A stretch of 64,000 bases of DNA, taken from Cyclobacteriaceae bacterium. Its GTDB lineage: Bacteria; Bacteroidota; Bacteroidia; Cytophagales; Cyclobacteriaceae. Positions 27,457-35,437 of this stretch are shown here, piece by piece. Made by a program: the position numbers and the translations under genes. Below the pieces are notes generated by a model. The model did not search any database and was not told the DNA's origin. It worked only from the letters and a program-made list of their open reading frames with translations. The DNA lies in the NCBI GenBank assembly GCA_020832305.1, contig JAFIEV010000080.1, positions 62,001 through 126,000 of the forward strand. Direction: 5' to 3'. Position 1 is the first letter of the stretch, and each line of letters opens with the position of its first letter.

Positions 27457-27708
27457 GGCCGACAAGCTCAAATGCAGAAAAACCCTGACTGCGGACTAAC
27501 TTGATTACTTTACAAGTGGAGCGGCTATGGAATAGTTTCCGTAGGATTTCCGCAAAGGTAATTCTACTATTCTTTTCATGGGCTCTATCTCCTGCAATCC
27601 ATAAGAAATGACTAAGAGAGGCCAACGATTTCCGTTTCAGGTATTAAGGCCTTGAGTCAAAATATTATGCAAAAAGGAAGAAAAATATAGCGTGGGGTAT
27701 TGATATAG

Positions 27709-28070
27709 TGGAGCCGCGGGGAATCGAACCCCGGTCCAGATAGAGAAACCTAAGCGCTTTCTACATGCTTAGTACGGCTTGGTTTTCGAACGGATCAAGG
27801 TGCAGTACTAACCTGCAATCCGCCTTATTCGCGATTAATCTCGATGAAACATCACGAAACTGCTTCATCCAGCTCTGCATATCGATGCTTCATCCAACCC
27901 GGCAGAGCAGGGGGTTGGAGAAACAGCTGCCTTAAATTATATTAAGCAGCAAGGGCGTAATTTTCTTCGCCATTTATTATGTTGGTGAAAGTTTGTGTTA
28001 TCGGGTAATTCTTACAAACCCCGGCATGCTTACACTTGACTTACATCTACTGTCAAATCCAGTCGGCCCC
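27709..28070 (-). ncRNA. ssrA: transfer-messenger RNA (tmRNA)
   Basis: Read on the minus strand, the gene begins GGGGCCGACTGGATTTGACA and ends GGGGTTCGATTCCCCGCGGCTCCA. The acceptor stem (GGGGCCG / CGGCTCC, one G-U) and T arm with GGTTCGATTCC are intact. The mRNA-like part encodes the proteolysis tag GEENYALAA followed by TAA at 27942-27971, the typical Bacteroidota tag ending in ALAA. The 3' CCA is not encoded: after the discriminator A comes CT. Length is about 362 nt. It rescues stalled ribosomes together with SmpB. Ends are inferred from pairing. Confidence 0.96.
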
Positions 28071-28096
28071 AATACTTCAAAGAACATTTAAGAATG

Positions 28097-28104
28097 CAAA
28101 GGTA
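28097..28104 (-). promoter_or_regulatory. -7 element of the tmRNA promoter
   Basis: On the minus strand TACCTTTG matches TAnnTTTG. It lies 26 nt before the mature 5' end, leaving a short leader for RNase P to remove. No clear TTTG is found at the -33 position. Confidence 0.5.
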
Positions 28105-28206
28105 ATTAAATAAACGATGGAAATGATGATGGGTTTGTTAAAAAAAGAAAAATGCTTTTACTCATTTCCCTTTTGAATGTCAGCCGGAGTGATTTAATTT
28201 GCATAT

Positions 28207-29316
28207 ATGGGGAATTTTATTGTATCGGCCAGGAAATACAGACCAAAAGGTTTTGAAGAAGTCGTAGGGCAGGATCACATTACCCGAACCCTCGAAAATG
28301 CCATAGAAAATGGTCAGATAGCACAGGCATTGCTTTTTTGCGGGCCCAGAGGGGTAGGTAAAACCACCTGTGCCCGTATAGTAGCACGTCTTATCAATAA
28401 TTTTGATGATGCATCAACCGAAAGCAGTACCCAGTTGAACATCTATGAATTGGATGCCGCATCAAACAACTCTGTTGATGATATCAGAAATCTTATCGAC
28501 CAGGTGAGATACCCGCCCCAGTTTGGCAAGTATAAGGTATATATAATTGATGAGGTACACATGTTATCGACGCAGGCCTTCAATGCCTTCTTAAAAACCC
28601 TGGAAGAACCCCCGCCATATGCGGTTTTTATACTTGCTACTACCGAAAAACATAAGGTAATACCCACCATCTTATCACGTTGCCAGATTTATGATTTCAA
28701 AAGGATTCAAAATGAAGACATATCTCAGCATCTGAAGAAAATTGCCAAATGGGAAGGAATAGAAGCAGAGGAAGAAGCTTTACACCTGATCGCACAAAAA
28801 GCAGATGGTGCGCTCAGGGATGCTTTGTCGATGTTTGACCTTATCGTAACGTATTCTTCTGACAGGAGCATAAGTTATAAAAACACCATTAACAACCTCA
28901 ACATTCTCGATTATGACTATTATTTTAAGGTCACTGATGCACTGCTTTCTGAGGAACATGGTGAGGCGCTTTTGATATTTGATGAAATTGTCAGGCTTGG
29001 TTTTGATGGCCATCATTTTATTTCTGGTCTTGCGACGCATTTCAGGAACTTATTGGTATGTAAGGATAAGGCCACAGTTCAGCTGCTTGAAACAACGCAG
29101 CTGATCAGGGAAAAATATCTGCAACAAGCTGAAAAGTCAGGCAGCTCTTTTATTATGTCAGCGCTCAGTATAGCCAATCAATGTGATCTGCAATATAAAA
29201 ACAGCAAAAATCAACGTTTACAAGTTGAACTGGCGCTGGTTAAAATTGCTCATATTCCCAATGCTTTAAATTATGCACTTAACCATATAGGCGAAGGTGT
29301 AAAAAAAAAAGTCTGA
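28207..29316 (+). CDS. dnaX: DNA polymerase III clamp-loader subunit, gamma-length product (zero frame)
   Basis: The zero-frame ORF encodes 369 residues of the AAA+ clamp loader. It begins YRPKGFEEVVGQDHITRTLENAI and has Walker A GPRGVGKTTCAR (about 45-56), ELDAASNNSVDDIRN, Walker B VYIIDEVHML (about 115-124), sensor 1 ILATTEKHKV and SRCQIYDFKR, then domain III to about 360. It loads the sliding clamp at the replication fork. The four zinc-module cysteines found between Walker A and ELDAAS in most bacterial DnaX are missing; that loop is short here. The frame stops at TGA 29314-29316, directly after an A10 tract. The -1 frame continues into a tau domain, so the stop probably defines a short gamma form. 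Confidence 0.93.
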   Translation: MGNFIVSARKYRPKGFEEVVGQDHITRTLENAIENGQIAQALLFCGPRGVGKTTCARIVARLINNFDDASTESSTQLNIYELDAASNNSVDDIRNLIDQVRYPPQFGKYKVYIIDEVHMLSTQAFNAFLKTLEEPPPYAVFILATTEKHKVIPTILSRCQIYDFKRIQNEDISQHLKKIAKWEGIEAEEEALHLIAQKADGALRDALSMFDLIVTYSSDRSISYKNTINNLNILDYDYYFKVTDALLSEEHGEALLIFDEIVRLGFDGHHFISGLATHFRNLLVCKDKATVQLLETTQLIREKYLQQAEKSGSSFIMSALSIANQCDLQYKNSKNQRLQVELALVKIAHIPNALNYALNHIGEGVKKKV

Positions 29317-29340
29317 AACCCCTTACTGAAAATAAGGAGG
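29301..29340 (+). promoter_or_regulatory. dnaX: dnaX programmed -1 frameshift / slippage site
   Basis: Ten A (29301-29310) are read as AAA AAA AAA followed by GTC TGA, so an A_AAA_AAA slippery heptamer is present with a stop one codon later. After 8 nt, CC CCTTA (29319-29325) pairs with TAAGG A GG (29333-29340; one bulged A, 7-nt loop), at the spacing usual for a stimulatory hairpin. The -1 frame is open across the tract and on to 29861. Ribosomal frameshifting (as in E. coli dnaX) or RNA polymerase slippage on poly-A (as in Thermus dnaX) would both yield tau. Confidence 0.75.
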
Positions 29341-29861
29341 ATCAATTCAAAAAAACCTTAGAGGAAAAACCTTCACGGCCTAAATTAGGGGCCTTGAAAA
29401 AGACCCTGCCCCTGCCAGGAATAGACGCCATCAAACAGCAGATGGCACATAACCAGTCAAATGGTGATGTACGCCCTGAAGAAATTATCGGAGAAGAAAA
29501 ATACAGCCTGGAACAACTCAGGGAGACCTGGAATGCATTCATCGAAGAAATGCGAAAACAAGGGAGAGATCGCGATGTTAATGCATTGAACCAGCCATGG
29601 GAACTTGTCGGGGATGATACCATTCTTTTAAAGGTTCCCAACAGTTTTCAACTCGTAGCCATTGATAATATCAGGCAGGAACTGGTGCTATTTCTCCGCA
29701 AGAAACTCAATAACCGAAATATTTTGTTAAAATCAGAAGCCGTAAAAGTTGAATCCCATAAGCGCCTTTATACCAATTCTGAAAAGTTTGAATACCTGGC
29801 TGAGAAATATCCTGCCCTGCGAAGTCTGAAGCAAAGGTTTGATCTTGATGTTGACTTTTAA
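29302..29861 (+). CDS. dnaX: DnaX tau-specific C-terminal part, -1 frame
   Basis: In the frame one base behind the zero frame, the sequence is open from the A10 tract to TAA at 29861. It adds about 185 residues: a charged linker (SLKPLTENKEDQFKKTLEEK) and a domain with KYSLEQLRETWNAFIEEM, NSFQLVAIDNIRQELVLFLRKKLNNRNI and a final LRSLKQRFDLDVDF. This resembles the C-terminal domain of Bacteroidota DnaX (tau), which contacts polymerase alpha and the helicase. With one -1 slip the full product would be 551 residues. No ATG opens this part (a TTG at 29394 is the first candidate), so independent translation is unlikely. A base error in the poly-A run is the main alternative. Confidence 0.85.
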
Positions 29862-29957
29862 TGCAGGAAATATTTTTTTGGATTGTACATCATTCAAAGC
29901 TTTTTGTTATATTTTGGTCAATCTATTAAAAATTGAAACTATTAGTATTGATTATTA

Positions 29958-30887
29958 ATGAAACGAAGATCTTTCATAGGAGGCCTCGCCCTGGGAACTA
30001 CTTCAGTCCTTGCACCCCAGGCAGGATCGGCAGAAATTGCAAATAATCTGAAAAGAAGTGGTATTAAGCTTGGTGTAGCCACCTACAGTTACTGGCACTT
30101 TAAGCCCCCTAAGGTTACAGTTTCTGAAGTAATAGACAAAGCTGCTAAACTTGGTCTTGATGCAGTAGATATATTACATCGTCAGCTAGATTCGGAAGAC
30201 AATGCATATCTTCAATCATTAAAAAGACAAGCCTTTGTAAGTGGCATTGATCTGGTCTGCTTGTCTATTCACCAGGATTTTGTAAACCCTGATAAAAATG
30301 AGAGGCAAAAAAATGTCGATCATACACTGCATTGTATTGAGCTGGCCTATAAGCTTGGCATCCCGTCTATTCGCTTAAATTCGGGAAGGTGGAATACTAT
30401 TTCTTCTTTTGATGATTTAATGGCCAACCGGGGTGAGGAGCCGGTATTACCCGGATATACCGAAGATGAAGGTTTTAATTGGGCAATGGACTGTATAGCT
30501 CAATGTTTGCCCAAAGCCAGAGAATGCGGGGTAATGCTTGCATTGGAAAATCATTGGGGACTCACCCGAACCCCCGAAGGTCTGCTGCGCATTGTAAATA
30601 CCATTGATGACCCCTGGCTTGGGGTTTTGATGGATACCGGCAATTTTCTTGAAGATCCTTATCCAAAACTCGAAATGATAGCACCCAAAACGGTGTATGT
30701 TCAGGCTAAAACCTATTATGGGGGAGGAGAGTGGTATACCCTGGATCTGGATTATGAAATTATCGCCGGAATATTGAAAAAAGTAAATTATCAAGGCTAT
30801 ATTTCTCTCGAATTTGAAGGGAAGGAAAATGCAGATGCCGGAGTTGCCAAAAGTATTGAAATGCTGCGTTCGGCTTTTAAATTGTAG
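29958..30887 (+). CDS. sugar phosphate isomerase/epimerase-like TIM-barrel protein, exported
   Basis: This 309-residue protein has an N-terminal signal with two basic residues then a hydrophobic run (MKRRSFIGGLALGTTSVLAP), Tat-like in form. The xylose-isomerase-like (AP_endonuc_2) barrel follows: IKLGVATYSYWHF, LGLDAVDILHRQ, CLSIHQDFVNPD, IPSIRLNSGRW, MLALENHWGLTRTPEG (metal-binding Glu), LGVLMDTGNF and GYISLEFEGKE (C-terminal Glu). The metal-ligand pattern E, D, E is present. It would isomerise or epimerise a sugar in the periplasm. It stands alone after dnaX, but could serve the same pathway as the Gfo/Idh/MocA and symporter genes 4 kb upstream. Confidence 0.87.
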   Translation: MKRRSFIGGLALGTTSVLAPQAGSAEIANNLKRSGIKLGVATYSYWHFKPPKVTVSEVIDKAAKLGLDAVDILHRQLDSEDNAYLQSLKRQAFVSGIDLVCLSIHQDFVNPDKNERQKNVDHTLHCIELAYKLGIPSIRLNSGRWNTISSFDDLMANRGEEPVLPGYTEDEGFNWAMDCIAQCLPKARECGVMLALENHWGLTRTPEGLLRIVNTIDDPWLGVLMDTGNFLEDPYPKLEMIAPKTVYVQAKTYYGGGEWYTLDLDYEIIAGILKKVNYQGYISLEFEGKENADAGVAKSIEMLRSAFKL

Positions 30888-30915
30888 TGCCAGGTCAACA
30901 TATAATTTTTTTTAG

Positions 30916-31284
30916 GTGAATACATTTTTAAATATCATTTGGTTTCTGGCAGGCGGTTTTTTAATCGTTATCTTTTACCTGCTGGGCACATTATTTCTAA
31001 TGTTGACCATTGTAGGTATTCCCTTTGGTTTGCAAACTTTCAAACTTTCGGGCCTGGCCCTGTTTCCTTTTGGGAAACAAGTTGTGTCTAAAGAGCATGA
31101 TCCGGGTTGTTTGAGTCTGGTATTAAATGTATTGTGGCTGATAATTGCCGGATTGGAAATAGCATTAATCCACATGATACTGGCTTTGGTCTTTGCCCTA
31201 ACGCTGATTGGGCTGCCAATTGCTGTTCAACATATCAAACTTGCAAGACTGGCACTCACGCCATTTGGTTATTCATTTAAGTAA
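30916..31284 (+). CDS. YccF domain membrane protein
   Basis: This 122-residue protein starts at a GTG. It contains two YccF repeats: ILWFLAGG-like N-terminal helix, then LTIVGIPFGLQTFKLSGLALFPFGKQV and LTLIGLPIAVQHIKLARLALTPFG. Each repeat is a hydrophobic hairpin followed by a short amphipathic stretch. It is an inner-membrane protein of unknown function found in many bacteria. It begins 28 bp after the isomerase-like gene and 11 bp separate it from the next gene, so the genes are likely co-transcribed. Confidence 0.9.
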   Translation: MNTFLNIIWFLAGGFLIVIFYLLGTLFLMLTIVGIPFGLQTFKLSGLALFPFGKQVVSKEHDPGCLSLVLNVLWLIIAGLEIALIHMILALVFALTLIGLPIAVQHIKLARLALTPFGYSFK

Positions 31285-31295
31285 ATATTGCCATT

Positions 31296-31994
31296 ATGCA
31301 AAAAAACATACTATTCATTATTTTGATCATCCCGATGCTGGTGAGTGCCTGCATACAGGACCGGCAATTCAGTGAAACCAGAAATCTGGATTATTTTCAT
31401 GGCATCTCTGTAGGTGGAAATATCAAGGTATCCCTTTCAAGGGGCTCACAGAAACCAGCTGAAATTGTGGTTAGCAGGGGTAAGCCCTCAGATCTTATTA
31501 CAGAGGTAAACAATGGAAAACTCGATATACGTTTCAGGGGAGGTTCAATATTTTTTCTTAATGCACGCCAGGCCGAGGTTAACCTGACCATACCTTCATT
31601 GGAATTTGTGACTGTGAGTGGCGCTGCCAGTTTGCGGGGGAAAGACATTTTTACCCTAAACCATTTGATTATAAGAACAAGTGGTGCCGGTGAAGTAAAT
31701 CTCGAAATAGACGCAGAAAAAACAGAATGTTATAGTTCCGGCGGATCAGATATAAAATTAATAGGGAAAAGTACCCACATTATTGCAGAAGCCAGTGGAG
31801 GAAGTGACATCCATGCTATGGATCTATTGACAAGGGTTGGCAAGGTGAAAAGCTCAGGTGGGGCTGACGTAAAAGTACGTGTCACAGAATTATTGGATGC
31901 CAATGCCTCCGGCGGGAGTACTATCCAATATTTCGGCGACCCTGTTAAGGTCAAGATTAAAAAATCAGGTGGTGCTGATATCAGAAAAAATTAA
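31296..31994 (+). CDS. DUF2807 (head GIN domain) lipoprotein
   Basis: This 232-residue protein has a lipoprotein signal (MLVSAC, Cys 19). The mature region is a beta-solenoid of short repeats rich in Gly, Ser and Asp: VTVSGAASLRG, IIRTSGAGEVNLEI, CYSSGGSDIKL, AEASGGSDIHAM, VKSSGGADVKVRV, ANASGGSTIQYFG, KKSGGADIRKN. This is the DUF2807 putative auto-transporter adhesin-like domain, abundant in Bacteroidota. It is probably on the periplasmic or outer face of the envelope. Biochemical role is unknown. It lies in a run of four + strand genes (isomerase, YccF, this, MscS). Confidence 0.9.
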   Translation: MQKNILFIILIIPMLVSACIQDRQFSETRNLDYFHGISVGGNIKVSLSRGSQKPAEIVVSRGKPSDLITEVNNGKLDIRFRGGSIFFLNARQAEVNLTIPSLEFVTVSGAASLRGKDIFTLNHLIIRTSGAGEVNLEIDAEKTECYSSGGSDIKLIGKSTHIIAEASGGSDIHAMDLLTRVGKVKSSGGADVKVRVTELLDANASGGSTIQYFGDPVKVKIKKSGGADIRKN

Positions 31995-32006
31995 TCCTTT
32001 CCTAAA

Positions 32007-32876
32007 ATGCTGGTTTCTGAAATGTACAAAAAGGTAATCGACTTTCTTCAAACCGGATTGTTTGAAATGGGTAGTACCCAATTTACCATTGGCTCTGTGC
32101 TATATTATATTTTTCTGATAATCATATTATTTTTTCTAAGTGGCTGGCTGAAAAATTTCCTTGTTAATAGGGTTTTTAAGAGATATGGACTTGATATAGG
32201 CGTAAGCCTGGCCGTGGCAACTATATTAAGGTATATTATAGTTGTGATTGGTCTTGCTATTATCCTGCAATCATCTGGCATTGATTTAAGTGCTCTGGGT
32301 ATTTTAGCCGGCGCGTTAGGTGTGGGTATTGGTTTTGGCCTGCAGAATATCACCAATAACTTTGTAAGTGGTATTATTATTCTTTTTGAAAGGCCTGTAA
32401 AAGTTGGTGACCGCATTGAGCTCAACGATATCATTGGAAATATTATTGATATATCTCCCAGAGCTACTACCATTGTTACCAATGACAATATCATAGTGAT
32501 TGTACCCAATTCAGAATTTATCAGTTCGAGGGTGATAAACTGGAGTCATAATGACCGAAGGGTGAGGTTCCGTTTTCCGGTTGGCGTAGCCTATAAAGAA
32601 GATCCGGCAATGATTAAAAAATTGTTGCTTGAGGTTGCGAGTTCCGAACCGGGTGTACTTCAGCAACCGCCTCCCGATGTTTTATTTGATGAATTCGGTG
32701 ACAGTAGCCTGAATTTTCAATTACTGGTATGGACGGTAGATTTTTCTGACAGACCAACCCAGCTCAAGAGCAAGTTGTATTTTGCAATATTTGAAAAATT
32801 TAAGGAAAACAATATAGAGATTCCTTTTCCTCAAAGGGATTTGCATATTAAAAGTGGTTTGAAACAGGATGGATGA
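32007..32876 (+). CDS. MscS-family mechanosensitive ion channel
   Basis: This 289-residue protein has three N-terminal transmembrane helices. The third is the pore helix, with LGILAGALGVGIGFGLQNITNNFVSGIIILFERPVKVGDRI, whose Gly/Ala-rich pattern and GFGLQ...NF...RP.KVGD motif define MscS. The beta and alpha/beta cytoplasmic vestibule follows (NIIDISPRATTIVTNDNIIVIVPNSEFISSRVINWS). It opens under membrane tension to release solutes on hypo-osmotic shock. A second, longer MscS-type gene lies at 59668-60726. It starts 12 bp after the DUF2807 gene. Confidence 0.93.
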   Translation: MLVSEMYKKVIDFLQTGLFEMGSTQFTIGSVLYYIFLIIILFFLSGWLKNFLVNRVFKRYGLDIGVSLAVATILRYIIVVIGLAIILQSSGIDLSALGILAGALGVGIGFGLQNITNNFVSGIIILFERPVKVGDRIELNDIIGNIIDISPRATTIVTNDNIIVIVPNSEFISSRVINWSHNDRRVRFRFPVGVAYKEDPAMIKKLLLEVASSEPGVLQQPPPDVLFDEFGDSSLNFQLLVWTVDFSDRPTQLKSKLYFAIFEKFKENNIEIPFPQRDLHIKSGLKQDG

Positions 32877-32947
32877 CCCGGATTTTTTATTTGGTATTCC
32901 AGTTAGATGAAACCTCCATGAGAAAATGGTTCTCAAACATGGGAATG

Positions 32948-32994
32948 CCCCGAAAGCTTTCGGGGAATTGGAGGTTCCACCCCGAAAGACGGGG
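32948..32994. repeat. GC-rich palindromic repeat pair
   Basis: An 18-bp perfect palindrome, CCCCGAAAGCTTTCGGGG (32948-32965), is followed 14 bp later by CCCCGAAAGACGGGG (32980-32994), a 5-bp hairpin with a related 5' half. They lie in the spacer between the MscS stop and the DUF3859 start and are much richer in G+C than surrounding intergenic DNA. They look like a REP-type dispersed element; copy number elsewhere cannot be judged from this window. Confidence 0.6.
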
Positions 32995-33027
32995 CAGGTT
33001 CTGACCTTAAAAAACAATTATAAACAG

Positions 33028-33420
33028 ATGAAGAAAAGTAAGAAACCTGTTCCCAGGGCAGAGATCATCAACTACGGATTGTATGAACACTGGGATCGCG
33101 ACAGCAAAAAACTGCCGGGATTTCTGGACTTAACCGACCGCATTGAAGCCAGTATTGGCATTGAATTTGGAATGATCGTGAGAATACACCAGGCAAAAGG
33201 GAGATATATAGATTACCGGATTGAACATCCTTTGTTTTATGATGCCGAGGGCAATCCTGAACCGCCATTTGAAGGAAGTTACCGGATCAATTCAAGTTAT
33301 TTTGAATTTTTTATTGGAGACACCATTTGGGAACCTGTAGAAGATAAAAGGGGCGCCTGGATATTGTCGGTTTTTATCGATGGTATATTAATTGCTGAAA
33401 AAACCCTGCATCTGTATTGA
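33028..33420 (+). CDS. DUF3859-like protein
   Basis: From the ATG at 33028 the protein has 130 residues. The upstream in-frame ATG at 32926 would translate the palindromic repeat and is rejected. The content is beta-rich, with EIINYGLYEHWDR, DRIEASIGIEFGMIVRI, YRIEHPLFYDAEGNPEPPF and DTIWEPVEDKRGAWILSVFIDG. I read this as the DUF3859 family of small uncharacterised proteins; no catalytic motif is visible. No signal peptide. It is followed 8 bp later by a bidirectional terminator shared with rny. Confidence 0.78.
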   Translation: MKKSKKPVPRAEIINYGLYEHWDRDSKKLPGFLDLTDRIEASIGIEFGMIVRIHQAKGRYIDYRIEHPLFYDAEGNPEPPFEGSYRINSSYFEFFIGDTIWEPVEDKRGAWILSVFIDGILIAEKTLHLY

Positions 33421-33428
33421 GGGCAAAA

Positions 33429-33457
33429 AAAATTCCCGTTGTGAAAACGGGAATTTT
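33429..33457. terminator. bidirectional intrinsic terminator
   Basis: AAAATTCCCGTT (33429-33440) and AACGGGAATTTT (33446-33457) form a perfect 12-bp stem with a 5-nt loop between the convergent DUF3859 gene and rny. A/T flanks give U-tracts on both sides. Confidence 0.82.
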
Positions 33458-33481
33458 AAAATATACAATCTGATTTTTTTT

Positions 33482-35047
33482 CTATTTGGCATAAGATACT
33501 GATCGCATTTCACGAATTACCGTGACTTTGATTTGCCCTGGATACTGCATTTCTTTTTCTATTTTCTGAGAAATGTCAAAAGAAATCTGGCTGGCGACAC
33601 TGTCTGTAACCATGTCTGCATCTACCATTACCCTGAGTTCCCGACCGGCCTGAATGGCAAAGCACTTATTTACACCTTCGAAGCTAAGGGCCAATTCTTC
33701 CAATTCCCTGAGTCTTTGAATATAAGATTCCATGATTTCTCTTCTTGCCCCTGGCCTTGAACCTGAAATGGCATCGCAGGCTTGTACGATGGGCGATAGC
33801 AGGGTAGTCATTTCAATTTCGTCGTGGTGCGCTCCTATTGCATTACATACATCGGGATGCTCCTTGTACTTTTTAGCCAGTTCCATACCCAGAATGGCAT
33901 GTGGCTGTTCGGGCTCTTCGTGCCAGACTTTTCCGATGTCGTGCAAGAGTCCGGCTCTTTTGGCATACTTGGCATTGATGCCGAGTTCTGATGCCATGGT
34001 TGCACATAAGTTGGCGACTTCTCTTGAATGTTGTAAAAGATTTTGGCCATATGATGACCTGAACCTCAGTCTACCTACCATTTTGATCAATTCAGGATGC
34101 AAGCCGTGAATACCCAGATCAATGGCAGTTCTTTCACCGATTTCAATTATTTCTTCTTCAATATTTTTGGTGGTTTTAGCTACCACCTCCTCGATTCTTG
34201 CCGGGTGTATTCTGCCATCTGCTACCAGTCTGTGCAATGAAAGTCGGGCAATCTCCCTACGCACAGGATCGAAGCCAGAAATGATGATGGCTTCGGGTGT
34301 ATCGTCTACGATAATTTCTATTCCGGTAGCATTTTCCAAAGCCCTGATATTACGACCTTCCCGCCCGATTACTTTTCCTTTTATGTCATCGCTTTCGATA
34401 TTAAATACAGAAACGCAGTTTTCGATGGCATTTTCTGTAGCGGTACGCTGGATGGTCTGTATTACAATTTTTTTGGCTTCTTTGGTGGCACTTAATTTGG
34501 CGTTTTCGACAATTTCCTTGATGGCCGAAGAAGCTTTTGATCTGGCTTCATCTTTAAGATTTTCGATCAGGTGGTCTCTGGCTTCATCGGCAGATAAATG
34601 AGCGATTTTTTCCAAAGCAGTTACTTGTTCCAAACGAATTTTTTCAAGTTCTGCTTTTCGTTTGTTTACAATTTCGAGCTGAGCGCTGAGGTTCTCTTTC
34701 ATGCTGTCGAGCTCAGCTTCTTTCCTTTTGACCTGCTCCATCTGCTTCGACACATGAGATTCTTTTTGCTTTAGCTTGGTTTCGTTGCTGATGATCAGGT
34801 TTTTCTTGCGGTTGGAATCCTCTTCAAATTCAGCTTTAAGCTTGAGGAATTTTTCTTTAGCCTCAAAGATTTTTTCCTTTTTAATGGTTTCTGCTTTGAT
34901 TTCCGCCTCTTTTAATATGAGATCGGCTTGTTCTCTGGCTTTTTCTTCTTGTAATTTATGAGATCGGGCAAAAATAAACTTACCCATGGCTATACCCGAG
35001 GCAACGCCAATAATGGCAGTAACGACGATTTGAATGATATCAGACAT
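33482..35047 (-). CDS. rny: ribonuclease Y
   Basis: This 521-residue protein begins with a transmembrane helix (about residues 5-23). A long charged coiled coil (about 30-200) and a KH domain follow; [32 protein letters not shown] carries the GxxG loop as GREG. The HD domain has [19 protein letters not shown] (His-Asp metal ligands). RNase Y is a membrane-bound endoribonuclease that initiates mRNA decay. The C-terminus [22 protein letters not shown] is typical of family members. It is the last gene of the pheT-ZapB-like-zapA-rny run, a conserved Bacteroidota order. Confidence 0.96.
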   Translation of the reverse strand: MSDIIQIVVTAIIGVASGIAMGKFIFARSHKLQEEKAREQADLILKEAEIKAETIKKEKIFEAKEKFLKLKAEFEEDSNRKKNLIISNETKLKQKESHVSKQMEQVKRKEAELDSMKENLSAQLEIVNKRKAELEKIRLEQVTALEKIAHLSADEARDHLIENLKDEARSKASSAIKEIVENAKLSATKEAKKIVIQTIQRTATENAIENCVSVFNIESDDIKGKVIGREGRNIRALENATGIEIIVDDTPEAIIISGFDPVRREIARLSLHRLVADGRIHPARIEEVVAKTTKNIEEEIIEIGERTAIDLGIHGLHPELIKMVGRLRFRSSYGQNLLQHSREVANLCATMASELGINAKYAKRAGLLHDIGKVWHEEPEQPHAILGMELAKKYKEHPDVCNAIGAHHDEIEMTTLLSPIVQACDAISGSRPGARREIMESYIQRLRELEELALSFEGVNKCFAIQAGRELRVMVDADMVTDSVASQISFDISQKIEKEMQYPGQIKVTVIREMRSVSYAK

Positions 35048-35128
35048 ATACCTATGTGTTTAATGTTAATACCAACAGTAAAACACACATGGTCAGGAGG
35101 TAAACTAACGTGAAAAAAACGTTCCGAT

Positions 35129-35416
35129 CTATTTTAACTCAGCAGATATCAACTTATTGAGATAAATAATTTTTTCTGTAACAGAAGTCCCTGTATCTTC
35201 CTGGTCACTTTCAACTTGTATTTTTTCAAATAAACTATCAAATGCAACCATGGCCAGTAAATCTTGCTTGTCATCAATGCCAAACTGATCTCTATAGAGT
35301 TTTATTTTTTCGTTGATCTTTTTGCCTGCCAGCCGTATTTTTTCCTCATCGTTTGCATCAACTTTCATTGGATACTCACGGTCGGCAATTTTTATTTTGA
35401 TCGATAGCTCTTTCAT
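35129..35416 (-). CDS. zapA: cell division protein ZapA
   Basis: This 95-residue protein starts KELSIKIKIADREYPMKVDANDEEKIRLAGKKINEKI, the ZapA N-terminal beta/alpha pattern, followed by a helix (LLAMVAFDSLFEKIQ) for dimerisation and a short C-terminal extension. ZapA bundles FtsZ filaments at mid-cell. It lies 81 bp upstream of rny and 21 bp downstream of a small coiled-coil gene, a common neighbourhood for zapA in Bacteroidota. Confidence 0.9.
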   Translation of the reverse strand: MKELSIKIKIADREYPMKVDANDEEKIRLAGKKINEKIKLYRDQFGIDDKQDLLAMVAFDSLFEKIQVESDQEDTGTSVTEKIIYLNKLISAELK

Positions 35417-35437
35417 AAGGAAACTTTATTCCCGAAA

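Noticed and set aside
27443-27625. A 60-codon ORF on the minus strand after the symporter gene, near a TACCTTTG box
   Set aside because: It overlaps the symporter end antisense, has no family likeness, and the TACCTTTG box (27553-27560) lies inside it with no -33 element. The spacer 27457-27708 has no convincing gene.
29394-29861. The downstream dnaX ORF read as an independent gene with a TTG start
   Set aside because: Its frame is open upstream to the A10 tract and its product matches the tau C-terminal domain, so it is best read as a continuation by frameshift.
32926-33027. Upstream ATG of the DUF3859 gene, giving 34 more residues
   Set aside because: The added residues translate the palindromic repeat and are not protein-like; the ATG at 33028 starts the conserved part.
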